Shown: piece after piece, positions 24,440 to 36,570 of the stretch
Position numbering within the stretch: the first letter of the stretch is position 1
Layout of the letters: each line of letters opens with the position of its first letter
Assembly: GCA_030549495.1 (NCBI GenBank)
Contig: JAUIRK010000101.1
Span: forward strand, 248,001-312,000
Source: Nectonema munidae
Taxonomy: Eukaryota; Nematomorpha; Nectonematoida; Nectonematidae
Direction: 5' to 3'
DNA: 64,000 bases
Made by a program: the position numbers and the translations under genes
Notes under the pieces: model-generated
Database searches by the model: none
What the model saw: the letters and a program-made list of their open reading frames with translations, nothing else
What the model was told of the DNA's origin: nothing

Positions 24440-24974
24440 TAAATTTATTAATTTATATAGGGAAAATTAAATATTATATTTACTGAAAAAACATGAAATT
24501 TTTTAGAGACCTATTGTTGAAAACTGATACTAAATAAATCTCAAAATTTAACTCATTCGATTTTGTATTTAAATAATTTTCGTAATATTTTTCAATAACT
24601 GTGTGAAATAAGCTGTACTTGTCGGGATCTAAAGTTGATCATCATACCTCTGGGCATTTTTATATAAGCAATATATCATATATGTAACAGGTCCTTTTTT
24701 GGAGGGAGAGAGGGTGCACCAAAAAAGTTTAAAATGCTTAAAATTTGGTTGATTTCTATTGAAAGTTAACTAGTAGAGCAATTATTTATAAAACGGTGTA
24801 AATAAGAATATAATTTTAGTATGTATATATGATTACACAAGAGAATATTGTGATGAGAGAAGAAGATTAATGTATGACAAATTTTTGACTGATTAAACAA
24901 GACTAACTTGTTTTACTAAAGGCTCTCTAAATTCGAAAGGGAAAACCCCCAATTTTAAAAACTATATAATAATA

Positions 24975-25150
24975 TGGTTGGTTTGAGATATCAACGCACT
25001 TTCAGCCGTAGGGCTTATGCTCGCATTATGCTTAAGATTGTTAATCACAGTTTTTGTGAATTTGTTTTTAGAGTTGGGAGCCTTGGGGATCAAACCCCTG
25101 ACCTTCATCTGTTAAGCTGAGAGGTACACCCTAACAACCATTGAGGCTCG
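24975..25150 (-). mobile_element. tRNA-derived SINE, family 1, copy 1
   Basis: On the minus strand it begins with a tRNA-like head containing a B-box-like segment (GGTTTGATCCCC, one change from GGTTCGATTCCC), then a unique body, and ends CTGAAAGTGCGTTGATATCTC with a short A/C-rich tail. It is bounded by TAATAATATGG and TAATAATGTGG, probable target-site duplications with one difference. Copy 2 lies at 49.75 kb. Confidence 0.85.
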
Positions 25151-25299
25151 TAATAATGTGGAATAATAAAAGATATTGTAAATTTATTTTTATATTTAAA
25201 TAAAAGAGCAATTAAAAAATTTATTCTATTACAAGCATGCAAAATAAGTTTTTCCAAGTAAGGATATTATTGATTAAAAGATCCATATAATTTATATTT

Positions 25300-25790
25300 T
25301 CAACAAAATCAATACCAATAGAGGCAAATTATAAGTATATTTATGAGAAAATACACTGATTTTGATTTAAACAAATTAACCTTTAAAATTTTATCGTTGA
25401 AAGATTCAAGATCGTCGACAATTAAATTGCTAATATCCTTCACACATTCATATCTATAAAAAGAGTTCGGAATTAATATTGTTAAATCATCTGTATACAA
25501 TAAAAATTTAATTTTTAAAGAGCCAAAAACATCATTAATATTAATAGATAAAAGTAGTAGGCCCAAAATAGAGATTTGGGACACGCTGCTAGACATAATT
25601 TGAATTGAAGAACAACATTCTTCGAAACACATGCATTGTTTCTATTATACAAGCAGGATGACATAAAGATAAAAGACTTATTGAAAAAACTACAACATTT
25701 AAATTTATTTATTAATTTACTATGATCAACACTATCGAAATCATTAGATAGATCCATGAAAACTGCAGTAATATCAGATTTAAGTTTCAG
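25300..25790 (-). pseudogene. Jockey-like reverse transcriptase fragment
   Basis: The minus strand shows MDLSNDFDSVDHSKL (RT block A, near 25757) and, in another frame, GLLLLSININDVF and FLLYTDDLTIL (block C, YTDD, near 25500). The spacing fits one RT domain with at least one frame break. No ends or tail are visible. Confidence 0.8.
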
Positions 25791-26261
25791 GCTCTCATAT
25801 ATAGAACTTAAAAAGAAGGAATGAAAATTTTGCCTTGAGATTGTCTGCTGAACAAAAAATTATTTGAAAGGATAAAATTATAAATCTGAGAATATAAAAT
25901 GTTTTCAAATATTTAAGGTAGGAAAGGGATAATTGAAATACGGTGATAAATGTAAATTGATTTTTTAAAGCATTTTTATAAATTGCTATGACTATTTAAT
26001 TTTAAAGGTTCTGTAAAAACAAAGATTTTGACACAATAATTATATTCAATAAGAAAAAAATTAGATAAAAATAAATATACTTTAAATTAATATTAGAAGT
26101 ATTAATTTTTGGGCTCTTAATCGCATCCAAAACATTTATTTATAATTTAGAAAGATATTCTACTTCAAGCTTATAATCTTCATCTTTTTTTCCTCATTTT
26201 AAATAAATTCTTACTGGAATTGTTATTTATCGTATTGTTTTTTTTCTTTTCAATGACTTTA

Positions 26262-27240
26262 GAAAAAAAGAGATTAATAAATTAGCTAAAGAAGGAAATC
26301 TTAAAGTTCTTTTATCAAGAGAAGTTACTAAAGAAAATATAGACCATGCATTGATTGATTTAGCAAAATCATCTATAAATTCCGAACTGGTAGATAAAAT
26401 TGAAACTATTTCGCAAGAGCTCAAAATAGTTAAAGAAGAAATTAATAAAATTGACAACAAGTTAAATAAAGACCCAAAGCCAGATTCTTCTTTTATGAGC
26501 TATGCTCAAATAGTTAAAAAAATTGCCTCAAGTTTCAGAAAGTCCCAAACCTAAAAATAATAATACTTTGTACATAAAATCTGAAAAGATGAATATGAAT
26601 GAAATTTCTCAAAAAACTACACAAATCCTTAACAAAGTGAGAGTTGTGTCAAAGAAAGAAACAAAAAAAGCTATTAGGCTCAATTTTTCGGATGAAAAGA
26701 GTTTAGATATGGCAGAAAATTTATTATGCAAGGAAGATAGCTTTTCAACTTTTCGGAAAAAAGTATTATTTCTTAAAGTTTCTTTTGTCATTTCATAAGA
26801 TGTATCTGATGAAAATGTTGTAAGCCTTATACTAAATAAAATTAAGAGATAAACTAATTGACAAATGAAGTTAATCTGATGAATCCTCTTTTTTCAAAAA
26901 GCTTAAATAATTTCAATAAAATCATTGTTTTAAAAGTATCTCCCGATATATTTAGTTACTTAACAAAATGATTTCACATTATTCTTTGATATGTAAGTGG
27001 TCAAATGCCGACTATTTTTCTCACACATCCAATGTGGAAATTGCCTGTATTTCGGACATACCACTAGCAAATGCAGAAAAGATACAACCTGTAAATTTTG
27101 TTCTCTACCTCATCACTCACAAAACGGTCCCGTTAAAAAGGATTCTTCCAAATACAAGTGCGCTTCATGAGTTAAAGGAGGAAAAAATGATCTTAATCAT
27201 TCTGATATGAGTTTTGCGTTTCCTTCAGTCGCCAAAGGAA
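26262..27240 (+). pseudogene. LINE ORF1 (RNA-binding Gag-like protein), broken
   Basis: Starts with a Lys/Glu-rich coiled-coil region (REVTKENIDHALIDLAKSS; ISQELKIVKEEINKIDNKL), then an RRM-like segment (TKKAIRLNFSDEKSLDMAENL). A third frame gives a CCHC knuckle, C-G-N-C-x4-H-x4-C, and C-K-F-C (27020-27110). The parts lie in different frames. Confidence 0.75.
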
Positions 27241-27807
27241 TCGAATATGTTAAAAGCATAACAAAATTTAATGACTGTTGGAGGTATTGATCTTAATTGT
27301 TACAATAGCTTATTTTATGATTACTTGAGTGAGTCACAAAAGTCTCATAAGTTATTTTTAGATACAATTTCTGAATGTTTCTATGATATTAACATTATTA
27401 GCTTGAATTGTCAGTCTCTAAGTAACAAATTTCATGAAATTGAAATTTTTTTAGAAAAATTAAATAAATGCATATTCAAACCAATAAGTATTATTTGTAT
27501 TCAAGAGACCTCGTTAGATAATGATTTTAATAATTTTAACTTACCTAATTATAGTACGGTTTGTATACCTAAAAAAGTTAAGAGCATCGTGGTTTGTTGT
27601 TTTTTATTAATAATCGTTTTAACTATAATATTGAAGCAAGTGACTTCTCTAAGAATTAGTTTGAGTATCAAGGGATTACTCTAGATTTATTAAACGGTAA
27701 AAATTTAACTATCCACAATATCTATAAATTGACATCTACTAAAAAAGAACATTTGGATGATTTTTTTTCTTTCTTTGAAAATCTGATTTTTGACAAAAAT
27801 AGGAATA

Positions 27808-29710
27808 CAGTAGAATCTCGTTAACTCGTACCCTGGGTAACTCGGACCTTCGCTTAGTCGTACAAATTTGAATTGATTTTAATAAAAAACTAAATCTAAT
27901 CAAATTTTTTGTTTTTGTATTTGTTATGTTATTAGGTGACATAAAGTTTTTTGATTATCTAATTCAATTTTAAAATTGCGTCACTCTACAGAGGAAAACG
28001 TAAAATTCAATCTCCTACCATTATTGAAAAATATAGAATTTTGAAAAAAATCGAAAAGGGTGATAGCTGTGCTACAGTTTCTCGTAAACACAGCATACCT
28101 AAACAAACTCTTTCTCGATGGAAGACACAGCGTCTACCAAAAAAGCTAAGAATGAAAGGTGCAAAATCAGATAATATCGATAAAGCATGTTACCAATGGC
28201 TCATTAGTACCCGACACAACAATCTGCCTGTCAATGATGATATACTTAAAGACAAAGCCTCATACTTTTGAAAAGAACTTGGTTTAGAACAATTTCAGGC
28301 TTCAGATGGATGGCTTGATCGATGGAAAAAGCGATACAACGTTTCATTTAAAGCTATTTCAGGTAACTTATGCTTATATAATATGTCTAATAATATAAAG
28401 AGTGTCGAAATGTCACTATCAAGATGACTGCAGCGTGGGAAAAAACGACTGTGCCGACAATATTGTCAAATTACCCCCTATGTGATATCCACAATTCCCG
28501 ATGAAATTGGACTGTTTTATAGAGGGCTTCCCCAAAAGACATTGGATTTGAAATGAGAAAAATGTAGCGGAGGAAAACACAGTAAGATTCGATTAATTGA
28601 TCTTGTTGCTGCAAACATGGCTGGAGAAAAGCTTCCTATTTTTGTGATAGGAAAATCATAGAAGCCTCGTTCTTTTAAACATTTACAAAGCCTACCTTGT
28701 CGCTACCGTGGCCAAAATAAAAGCTAGATGAGCTCTAAGCTTTTTGAAGAATGGGTAAGAGAGCAAGACAAAAACTTTGAAAGAGAAGGCAGAAAAGTAG
28801 CGTCAATTATCGACAACTGTCCAACCCACCCTTCAATTGAGAATCTCAAATCAATTCCTCTTTATTTACTGCCACCTAATACAAAATCAGCTTTACAGCC
28901 AATGGATCAAGGAGTGCTTAGATCTTTAAAAGCAAAATATCGTACTCGAGTCATCAAAAAGAGCATTGCCGCAATTGATCAAGGAAAGCAAGTAACGCCC
29001 ATTTCTATTCTTGAAGCAATGAAAATTCTTGTCCTTTTTTGGGGTGACGTTACTTCAAGTACAGTTGTTAACTGTTTCAGAAAAAGAGGGTTTTCAGAAA
29101 TAGTTATTTCTGAGGATGATATATCGTTTTCTCACTTAAACGAAGTGATAGATGAGCTTAAGCAAAGCGATAAGAATGTTATGACTGGAGCTTTTGAAGT
29201 CAAAGATTATTTGTCAGTAGATGAAGATATTGCAGTAACAGCCCAAGCGTTAACCGATGCAGAAATAGTTTAAGAGATCCGAGGTGATGCGATGAATGTG
29301 GAAAATGATGATGAAGAAGAAAACACGGCTAAAGATGAAGTCCCTGTTAAATCTTCAAATGAAGAATTGCGACAAACTATTGAAACACATTTTACATATT
29401 CACTATTTACAGAAAGTAGGAGCCCTGGCTACAAAGATTTCGTCTCTTGTTGAATCAGAGCGCAGCAAATAACAATAATGGATTTTACTAAAAATCTCAA
29501 AAATCAATAAAAAAGCTCTAAAATTAATAAAATATCTTTAAAATCAATATAATTTATTGAATACAAATTACATTTTTAAAAATTAAAAAATCAATAAAAA
29601 TTAAAAATCGTACTTGTGAAAAAATTAGATACTTCGGATATCTCGGACATTCGCTAAGTCGGACGAATTTCAGGTCCCACGCGAGGGTCCGAGTTATCGG
29701 GATTCTACGG
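27808..29710 (+). mobile_element. Tigger/pogo DNA transposon, nearly full length
   Basis: Bounded by TA duplications (27806-27807 and 29711-29712) and inverted ends starting CAGTAGAATCTCGTTAACTC on the left and, as reverse complement, CCGTAGAATCCCGATAACTC on the right. At 1903 bp it is close to typical Tigger size. It interrupts the endonuclease of the Jockey-like LINE; removing it with one TA restores an uninterrupted LINE frame reading NRN-NLNVYCGDFN. Confidence 0.93.
27998..29273 (+). pseudogene. Tigger transposase (broken)
   Basis: Begins with a pogo/CENP-B helix-turn-helix (GKRKIQSPTIIEKYRILKKI, EKGDSCATVSRKHSIPKQTL), then a second DNA-binding half with GWLDRWKKRYN (28310). DDE pieces follow: IPDEIGLFYRGLPQKTLDL (28497), IIDNCPTHPSIENL (28807), QPMDQGVLRSLKAKYR (28898). 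In-frame stops occur after KASYF (28269), near 28555, near 28660 and near 28725, with a frame change between the HTH half and the DDE half. The last 181 codons are one open frame. Confidence 0.88.
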
Positions 29711-29828
29711 TAACTTGAATGTTTATTGCGGTGATTTTAACTTTAATATCCTTAACTTTGATAACTACCTTGTTCCACGGTTTGTAAACATTATTTCAGC
29801 TGTTCTCTTATTTCATCTATCACTAGTC

Positions 29829-30160
29829 CAGTGCCCGCGCTAAAGCTAAATTTCAAAGGGGGGGGGGGGGGGCTGAAATGGGGCAAAGAAACACATTTGC
29901 AAAAAATTTATTTCCTATATTACTTTATATCCTATATTACTTTGATGAAAAGCATGAAGTACTTCTTTATAAAAACCTATAGAAATATCATATTATACAT
30001 ACACATACACCAGCATTTATATACGACTATTGTGTACAATTTTTGCTTATTTATTTTTCCTTTAAAAAGTGCATGGGGCAAAACCAAAAATTTTAGGGGG
30101 GAGGGAAAGATTAATACAGGGGGCACGTGCCCCAAAATTATATAGGTAGCGCGGGCACTG
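29829..30160. mobile_element. hAT MITE, 332 bp
   Basis: Perfect 14-bp inverted ends CAGTGCCCGCGCTA, and perfect 8-bp target duplications CACTAGTC at 29821-29828 and 30161-30168. No coding capacity; it contains a G run near 29861. It is inserted in the LINE endonuclease just before PTRYQSDTLID, and the LINE frame resumes if one duplication is removed. Confidence 0.95.
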
Positions 30161-31149
30161 CACTAGTCCTACTCGTTATCAATCAGATACGTTGATAGAC
30201 AATTTTTTTTTAATAAAATAATCTCAAATATAAGGCGTTCACATGTATGATGTTTTTTTCTGACCACGTACCAATTTTGCTTTCATTAGATTTTAAAACC
30301 AATGAAAAAAATATAAAACACCAATATAAACGGTTTGATGAGGCATTGTTTGTTTCCACATTTTTACAAATTGACTGGCGTCCTACTATTCAAGTATGTA
30401 AAGACCCAAGCATCCTGTTTGAACAAATTAACAAAAAGTTATCGAGTACTATTGAAAAATGCACTTATATTATAAAAACAAAACAGATAAACATAAGAAA
30501 AAAACAATTAATGGATAACAACAGATGTTTTAAACATGATCAACCCATTAAGTCCCAATGTTCCCATTTGGGAACATAAGTAATTTCATCTTCGTCTGCT
30601 TTTTTAAATGATTTTGAATATAAATCGTCTGCGTTTTTTTAAATATCGTCTGATTTCTATGGTACTTAATGGGTTAAGTATAGAGATAAATTATTGCAAA
30701 AAAAGTAAAAATTTATTGGATAAAAAAAGGTGTACTTCTGTTAGAAATTGTATCAAACATGAGATAAGAAAGCTAAAAAATGAATATTTTTTCCATAATT
30801 TTTCTAAATGTAATACGACATAAAAAACTTGGGCTAATATCAATAAAATAATAAAAGATGATAAAAATAATGTAATTTGTATTAAGGAAGCTGATAAAAT
30901 TATTGATAATACTATTTTGCCTTTCAAATTTAATACGATTTTTGCTTTTTTTCGCAATGACTCCCCTTCAAAACCAGATCTTCCCTTATTTGAAAGTTGT
31001 AGAGAAACTTTTGAGTTTAAATACTGTACAAATGATATAATCTTAAAAAACGGAAAGCAAAGACATATACGGGATCTCAATACACCATATTATGTTTGTC
31101 AAACACTATATTTCTACAGTTTTATGTATAGCGATAAATATTTGTTTAA

Positions 31150-31900
31150 CAGAATCCGTTTTTCCAAAAATCCTTAAACTTCATAAAGTTGTTCTTATTC
31201 ATAAGAAAGATGATAGATATTGTATAAACAATTATAGACCTGTTTCAATCGTTCCCACACTGTCAAAAATATTTGAAGAATTTATACATTATCAATTGAA
31301 AAATCATTTAAATTCTATCAATTATTTAAATGATAATCAATTCGGGTTCAGACAACATTACTCAACAGAAGCCTTTCATTCATATTTACTCCAGGAAACT
31401 ATTGATATTATGGAAAAAAAGATGAAGCAGTTTTATTTTTCTTCGACTTGTCAAAAGCGTTTAATAGGGTCAGCCATTCAACCATTATTACAAATTTGTA
31501 TGATTGCAATTTAGGATATTTTTTATTGCAATTTTTATGATTGCAAATTTTTTCTTCCTAACTCTCAAATATAGATATCAAAAAGTGAAAGCTAATGGTG
31601 TCTTGTCAAATGCCTTGTTTCTGCAAAATGGAGTTCCCCAAGGTTCCATTTTAGACCGCTACTTTTTATCAATCAACAAAATATTTTCTTCTTCAAACTT
31701 TTTTAAATTTTTGTTATTTGCAGACGATATTTGCGCATATTTTCCTCTTTTTAAAATTAAAACTCACAATACTTTTGATGTAGGAATTCTCAATGATCAT
31801 CTAGAATTATTGTATATGAATTGTGCAAAGTGAATGAATTTATTCTAAATAAAAAAAATTCAAAGTGTATGGTCATTTTAAAAAAAAATAAAAACTATAA
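31150..31900 (+). pseudogene. LINE ORF2 reverse transcriptase (broken)
   Basis: Contains the RT blocks VVLIHKKDDRYCINNYRPVS, NDNQFGFRQHYSTE, a block A in another frame (FDLSKAFNRVSHSTI near 31445), LQNGVPQGSIL, and LLFADDICAY as the catalytic block. Several frame changes separate them. The thumb and C-terminal region continue to about 32.47 kb. Confidence 0.85.
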
Positions 31901-32839
31901 TTTTCTCAAATCAACTGGAATTAAAGAGGTTAAAGAAAATAATATACTAGGAATGGTTTTTAATAGTATATTAAAGTTCATTAATCATATAGATAAGCTA
32001 GCCTTGAACTTAAATCGTGTGATTGAAATTCTTTTTCATATAAAAAATAATTTTCCTTTAATAGTAAAATTATTAATATACAAACAACTTTTCATTTCTT
32101 ACATAAATTACAGTATAGTAAATTGGTTCCCTTATGGGAAAAAAAGGATTGAAATCCTTCAGAAACGAGCTATATAAGTGATATTTTTATATGAAGAAGT
32201 TCAACCATACAAATCTTAAGTTTTATAATAATAGTTTACTTAAGTTGAAAGATATATTTCATTTAAGAGTTTCAGTATTTCTTTATAATAACTTCAAGGG
32301 TAACCTGAATAATTTAACATATAACCCAACACCTTTTTATAACACTAGAGAAAGACCAAATCGCGTCGACTATCGACTTAAACGTTCAAAAATTTCAGTT
32401 ATAAAAAGGCAAACGAGTTTTTCAACAAATATGATGATATATTTAACAGTAATAATAATTTTACTTTACCTGTATTCAAGAAAAACATGAAAAACAATTT
32501 TTTACAACTATATATAACATAAGCAGAAGGCTCATTCTTGTATTGACTTAACTATCCTTTTTTATTGTCTCTTAAAAATATGTGAAATTATTGTTACTTT
32601 TTATCTTAAAAAAATCCAAAAGCGGCCATTATTTGGCTTTCAATCAAGTTTTTACACTCACAAATAACATTTGCATGTTTATTTCGTCTTATAAGTGTAG
32701 CATTATAATCTCTATTCATGTTTGTGTGTGTTGATTTTATTTTTGCAAAAAAAACTAACAAAATGTGTTTTTGATCCTTTATATGTTTTTTTAATTGTTT
32801 GATTTATACAATAAATTTTTTTAATGATGATGATGATAT

Positions 32840-35740
32840 TATAAATATTAACATATATACACATTGTTTGCTCCACTTTATTTCCTTTGTGAACTTTATT
32901 TTTTTATAACAAAATTCTCTCTCTCCAAAACATTATTCAAACAAAGTTTACTAAAACTAAAAATATTGGAAAATTTATTCAGATGGTACAAATACATATC
33001 ACTATTAATATCAGAGTTATAATTATATGAATTAGAAAAAAATGTATAAAATTTTTCTGAAAAAACATAAAATGCAATTTAGCTTTTTCCAAAACAATTT
33101 AGTGTTACTAAAAGTTACGAAATAATGTTGTTTTAAATTCTTAATTCGATTTTATTCCTCAGCATTTTCCATTTTTTTTTATAAATTTTATTTCTTTGAA
33201 TTATTAAAAGTAAAACTCCTTTTTCTTCATCCAGATATTTGTGATTAATTTTAGCACAACTTTTATAGCTACTAGAAATTAATTCGGAAACTTTCTCAAT
33301 CAAAAAAGAGGGACAACCTGTGTCGATTTCAACCAACCAATGAAAAAAATAAAATTATTAGGACAGTCAAAAAATGGACGAAGAAAAGAATACCAATTGA
33401 AATAAAAACTTTGTATTTAAAAAGTTGAAAACTAAACGTTACTGTTGAGCGTTTATTAATTATAGATATAAAATCTTTAAGTGAGAGCATTATAATCATA
33501 ATGAAAAATATAAAAATCATAAAAGTAAAAAGAAATAGGTACAAAAAATGATCACAAGTGATAGAGAAGCCTAGCGTGTATATTTAGTTAGTATCGCTCA
33601 AGAAAAAGTCTAAAAAACTTGAGTATGTTTGAATCAGAATTAACCTTAAAGATTGAAATCAAAGTCACCCAAAAAATATGATTTTACTGCAACTTAAATG
33701 AGCAACAAAAATCCTCAAATAGGCCAAAAATTAATCAATATAATCTGGAGATGGAATTAGAATTTAGTCTTTACGAAAAACTTCCATTGAAAAAATCTCG
33801 AAAAAGTTACTTAAAATTCATGTTTCGAATTCTGTCAAACACCGATAACTCAATGTATGGAGATTTTATCAGGAGAATTGTAAAAAAAATATAATAGAAT
33901 ATAGAGAAAAAGCCTTATTTTTTATCCAAGTCTATTGAAAAGTCACACCTTTAATAAAATGAGGTAGTTTCGAATTTAATTCATAAAGAAAACTACTGAA
34001 GTTATCATACTTAGCATAAAGAATTTGTCAACTCAAAGAAAGAACTTTGAAGTTCTTTCTTTGATCATTATTTGCTTCAAAATTTTATTCATGAACATAA
34101 TTCAATATGTTAGAAAAATTCATGCATTTAAAAAGATTCGACTCAAGTAAAATATCAAAATAAAAAAAAAACTTACTATATACAAGTTTTAATGATAAAA
34201 TATTTGCAAAAACACAAATTTTTTCAAAAAAAAAAGTTTCTTCCATACAAATAAAAAATGGTCAAAATGAAATTTAGAAAAATGACTTTAATTTAAAAAT
34301 GTAGGCGATTTTGAAGTGAATGAGTAGTGTTAAGAGAATTTGATACAAAGAGGATCCAATTAGTGGTGCATGAATAGAAGAATTAAAATATAAAATTTAA
34401 AGAAATGGAAGCAAAATAAGAAAGGATAACAAATTTATTTTATTACAATGATGAAATGTTACTCAAAACTGCAACATCATATGTGATTTCATCAAAGTAA
34501 ATTGACGTAACTATTTCTCTTTGTATAAAAATGGTCAATAAAACTTTAAATATTTAAGCTATTTAACAGGTAGAAGAATTTTTCTTCAGTAAAGTGTTTG
34601 GTAAAGGTCATATCGATTGGGTATTAGAATTATAAAACTTTCGGTGGTAATATTTAGTTTTTGCAAACTTGATTTTGCTTTTGTAGGGTTTTAAAATGTA
34701 ACAGAAAATTTAACAAACCGCTTTTTCACAGACATTAGACGACTTGAAATTGTATTAATAGATTGAGAAAATGATCATTTATGTCTGTCATTATTTTAAA
34801 AGAGAGACTATCTTATATGTAGTTTGTGAAGATATTATCAATTAAACTGAAAGATTTTATGGCTAAGCGTGTAGGATTAGAAATAGCGGCATCTAGTCAA
34901 TGACTTAAACACCAAACCTAGAAATTCAAAAGTTTGTGTGTTTTTATTAGCATTTAATAAAAAAGCAGATATTATCACCAAGAAAAACAAAGCAAGTTTT
35001 TTAATGTATTTAAGAAATTTGAAACTTTTGAATTCGGTGACAAGTATATAGGTAAGATCGAAACATAAGCTCATTTGAAAGTGAAAATTCAGCTAATAAA
35101 TCATATAAATCAGACACTTCACAATCAGAAGTAGTTTTAGAAATGAAGTTAAATAATTTTTATAAAATATACTGAACACACCTTTAGTTTTGTTTCTTTC
35201 ATGAAATACAGGATAAGAAGCCATCAAAACAATAACTTAAGCTACAGCTCGTATTGACTGCGAATCTAAAAATAGGTAAAGTAAGGTTGAAAGGAAAAAA
35301 TGTTGTGAAAAAACATTAAAAAATTATCAAAATTTGACGAAAGACTCCTGATATTCAAATAAATAACTGTCAATGTGTCAGTTAGCAAAAAGAACAAACA
35401 CCTAGCGTTTCGATTTCACATTTTAAAGCGGTCTGTCAAAACTTGAAACAGTTAGAACAATGGATAATATAATAAAAATTTTCAGAAATATGACAATTAT
35501 ATCCTATGAAAGTTTCGTTATGATTGGGTATGGAAAAATTTCTATATTAAAAACTGCTATTTTTATTTTTCATGAATTAGTATTTTTCCCAAAAAGAATT
35601 CAAGAACATGACATGTTTGAAACAAATTTTTTATTTCTTATCAGAATATCGAACTGAAAATTAAATTTGGAAGATAAACATCAAACTTAACGTTCACATG
35701 AAATAGTCTATGCATTTTTTATTCTAAAAAAATTATTTTA
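32840..35740. other. AT-rich stretch with no gene recognised
   Basis: Long A/T runs and only short frames without motifs. The one structure I note is a near-perfect palindrome at 34034-34063. Confidence 0.6.
34034..34063. repeat. 30-bp near-perfect palindrome
   Basis: CAAAGAAAGAACTT is followed by TG and then its exact inverse AAGTTCTTTCTTTG. Fourteen-bp arms with a 2-nt spacer would form a cruciform or, if transcribed, a tight hairpin. Confidence 0.85.
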
Positions 35741-35789
35741 TAAGTAAGGGGCGTTTCTTTGAAACAATGTCGTTTCTAAAATTAGAGCA

Positions 35790-35935
35790 CATTGTACTCT
35801 GGAGGGTGAGTAAGGTTTTGTTAAATACGTGACTACGATAGTACGAAGTCTTAGGTTCGATTCTGCATCAAGCCTACTTTTATCATAGTTAGGCACAAAC
35901 CGTTCAATTTCGACTTGTCGATGAAAATACTTCAA
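35790..35935 (+). mobile_element. tRNA-derived SINE, family 2, copy 1
   Basis: Has a B-box-like GGTTCGATTCTGC at 35873 and a body ending GTCGATGAAAATAC. The region after the B box (TCATAGTTAGGCACAAACCG ... GATGAAAATAC) matches the copy at 57.82 kb, which is in the opposite orientation. Confidence 0.6.
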
Positions 35936-36394
35936 GCTTCATTTACATCAGGTGCTTTTTAAAACATATCATCACTGTAAAGGCGATTTCATTTCGGAAA
36001 TAAATATTACAAAATATTTTCAATCATTTGAAATAAATTTAGCAATCTCTAAGCATACACTTTTAGATTTGTGATAATACAAATGATGTCGTCTCTATTA
36101 CGTCTTCAGTAAAGGTACTAAAATTAACATTTTAAATTAATTTTTTTAAATGCTGTTAAATTTGAATTGTGATGTATGCCTGAAAAACAGTTTTTTTCCA
36201 AAAAAAAATTCATTATTTACAATTACATACATATAAATAAAGTGATGTTAAAAAATAGTCATGACAATACTTGAAAATCTTATAGCTATAGATAAAAGAG
36301 AGAGTTATTCAGTTAATTTTCCACATCAAAATGTATAATATACCTTTGTTACATGTAGAGAATAGGATATATAAGCCCTGAAAAATTATTATTA

Positions 36395-36570
36395 AAGGCA
36401 AAATTATTGATTATAAAAGGCTTAGCGTATAACAAGAGATCCAGGTTTGATTCTTGGTTTATCGTCATGCTTACTTTATCAAATATTCTTAAATTGATAT
36501 TATTAAACTCTGCTTATAGCTGCTACTCATTATAAGAGCAATTATATTTACATCTATCTATCTAATACAG
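36395..36570 (+). repeat. Possible third tRNA-like SINE with (CTAT)n tail
   Basis: A B-box-like GGTTTGATTCTTGG at 36446, followed by a body with CTTACTTTATCA (compare CCTACTTTTATCA in the copy at 35.88 kb), ends in CATCTATCTATCTAAT. Divergent; could be unrelated. Confidence 0.35.

Larger units (their letters stand above)
20600..24455 (+). mobile_element. RNase H-bearing non-LTR retrotransposon (I/R1-like group), 5'-truncated
   Basis: Order: endonuclease (LHINLNHSSHSG at 20609; SDHHYI near 21232), reverse transcriptase (NWRPITILPVLGKLLE; FLDIDNAFNSAW; YSDD at 22561-22572), RNase H (FTDAS near 23403, YDAECQAL, FYTDS, VDHIAK), then a CCHC-type knuckle from C-R-F-C at 24059. RNase H points to the I/R1/LOA group rather than Jockey/CR1. 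It starts inside the endonuclease domain, so ORF1 is missing. The frame is broken by stops or shifts near 21.53, 22.37, 22.95, 23.50 and 23.92 kb, so it is dead. The tail is (CTAC)n at 24413-24439. The coding strand is strikingly rich in A and C and poor in G. Confidence 0.9.
26230..32837 (+). mobile_element. Jockey-like LINE with two nested insertions
   Basis: Two-ORF LINE without RNase H. ORF1 (about 26.26-27.2 kb) has a coiled-coil start and CCHC knuckles. ORF2 has an endonuclease (ISLNCQSLSNKFHEIEIFL near 27.40 kb; YCGDFNFN near 29.73; PTRYQSDTLIDN near 30.17; SDHVPIL near 30.26) and an RT (NYRPVSIVPTLSKIF near 31.23; NQFGFRQH; GVPQGSIL near 31.63; FADD near 31.72). A Tigger (27808-29710) and a hAT MITE (29829-30160) sit inside the endonuclease. 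The probable 3' end is a short ATG/GAT run at 32822-32837. Stops and shifts in ORF1 and ORF2 make it inactive. Confidence 0.88.

Noticed and set aside
25060-25150. Possible true tRNA gene on the minus strand
   Set aside because: Only the B box is convincing, the cloverleaf does not close, and the same sequence recurs at 49.9 kb with a shared non-tRNA body, so it is a SINE.
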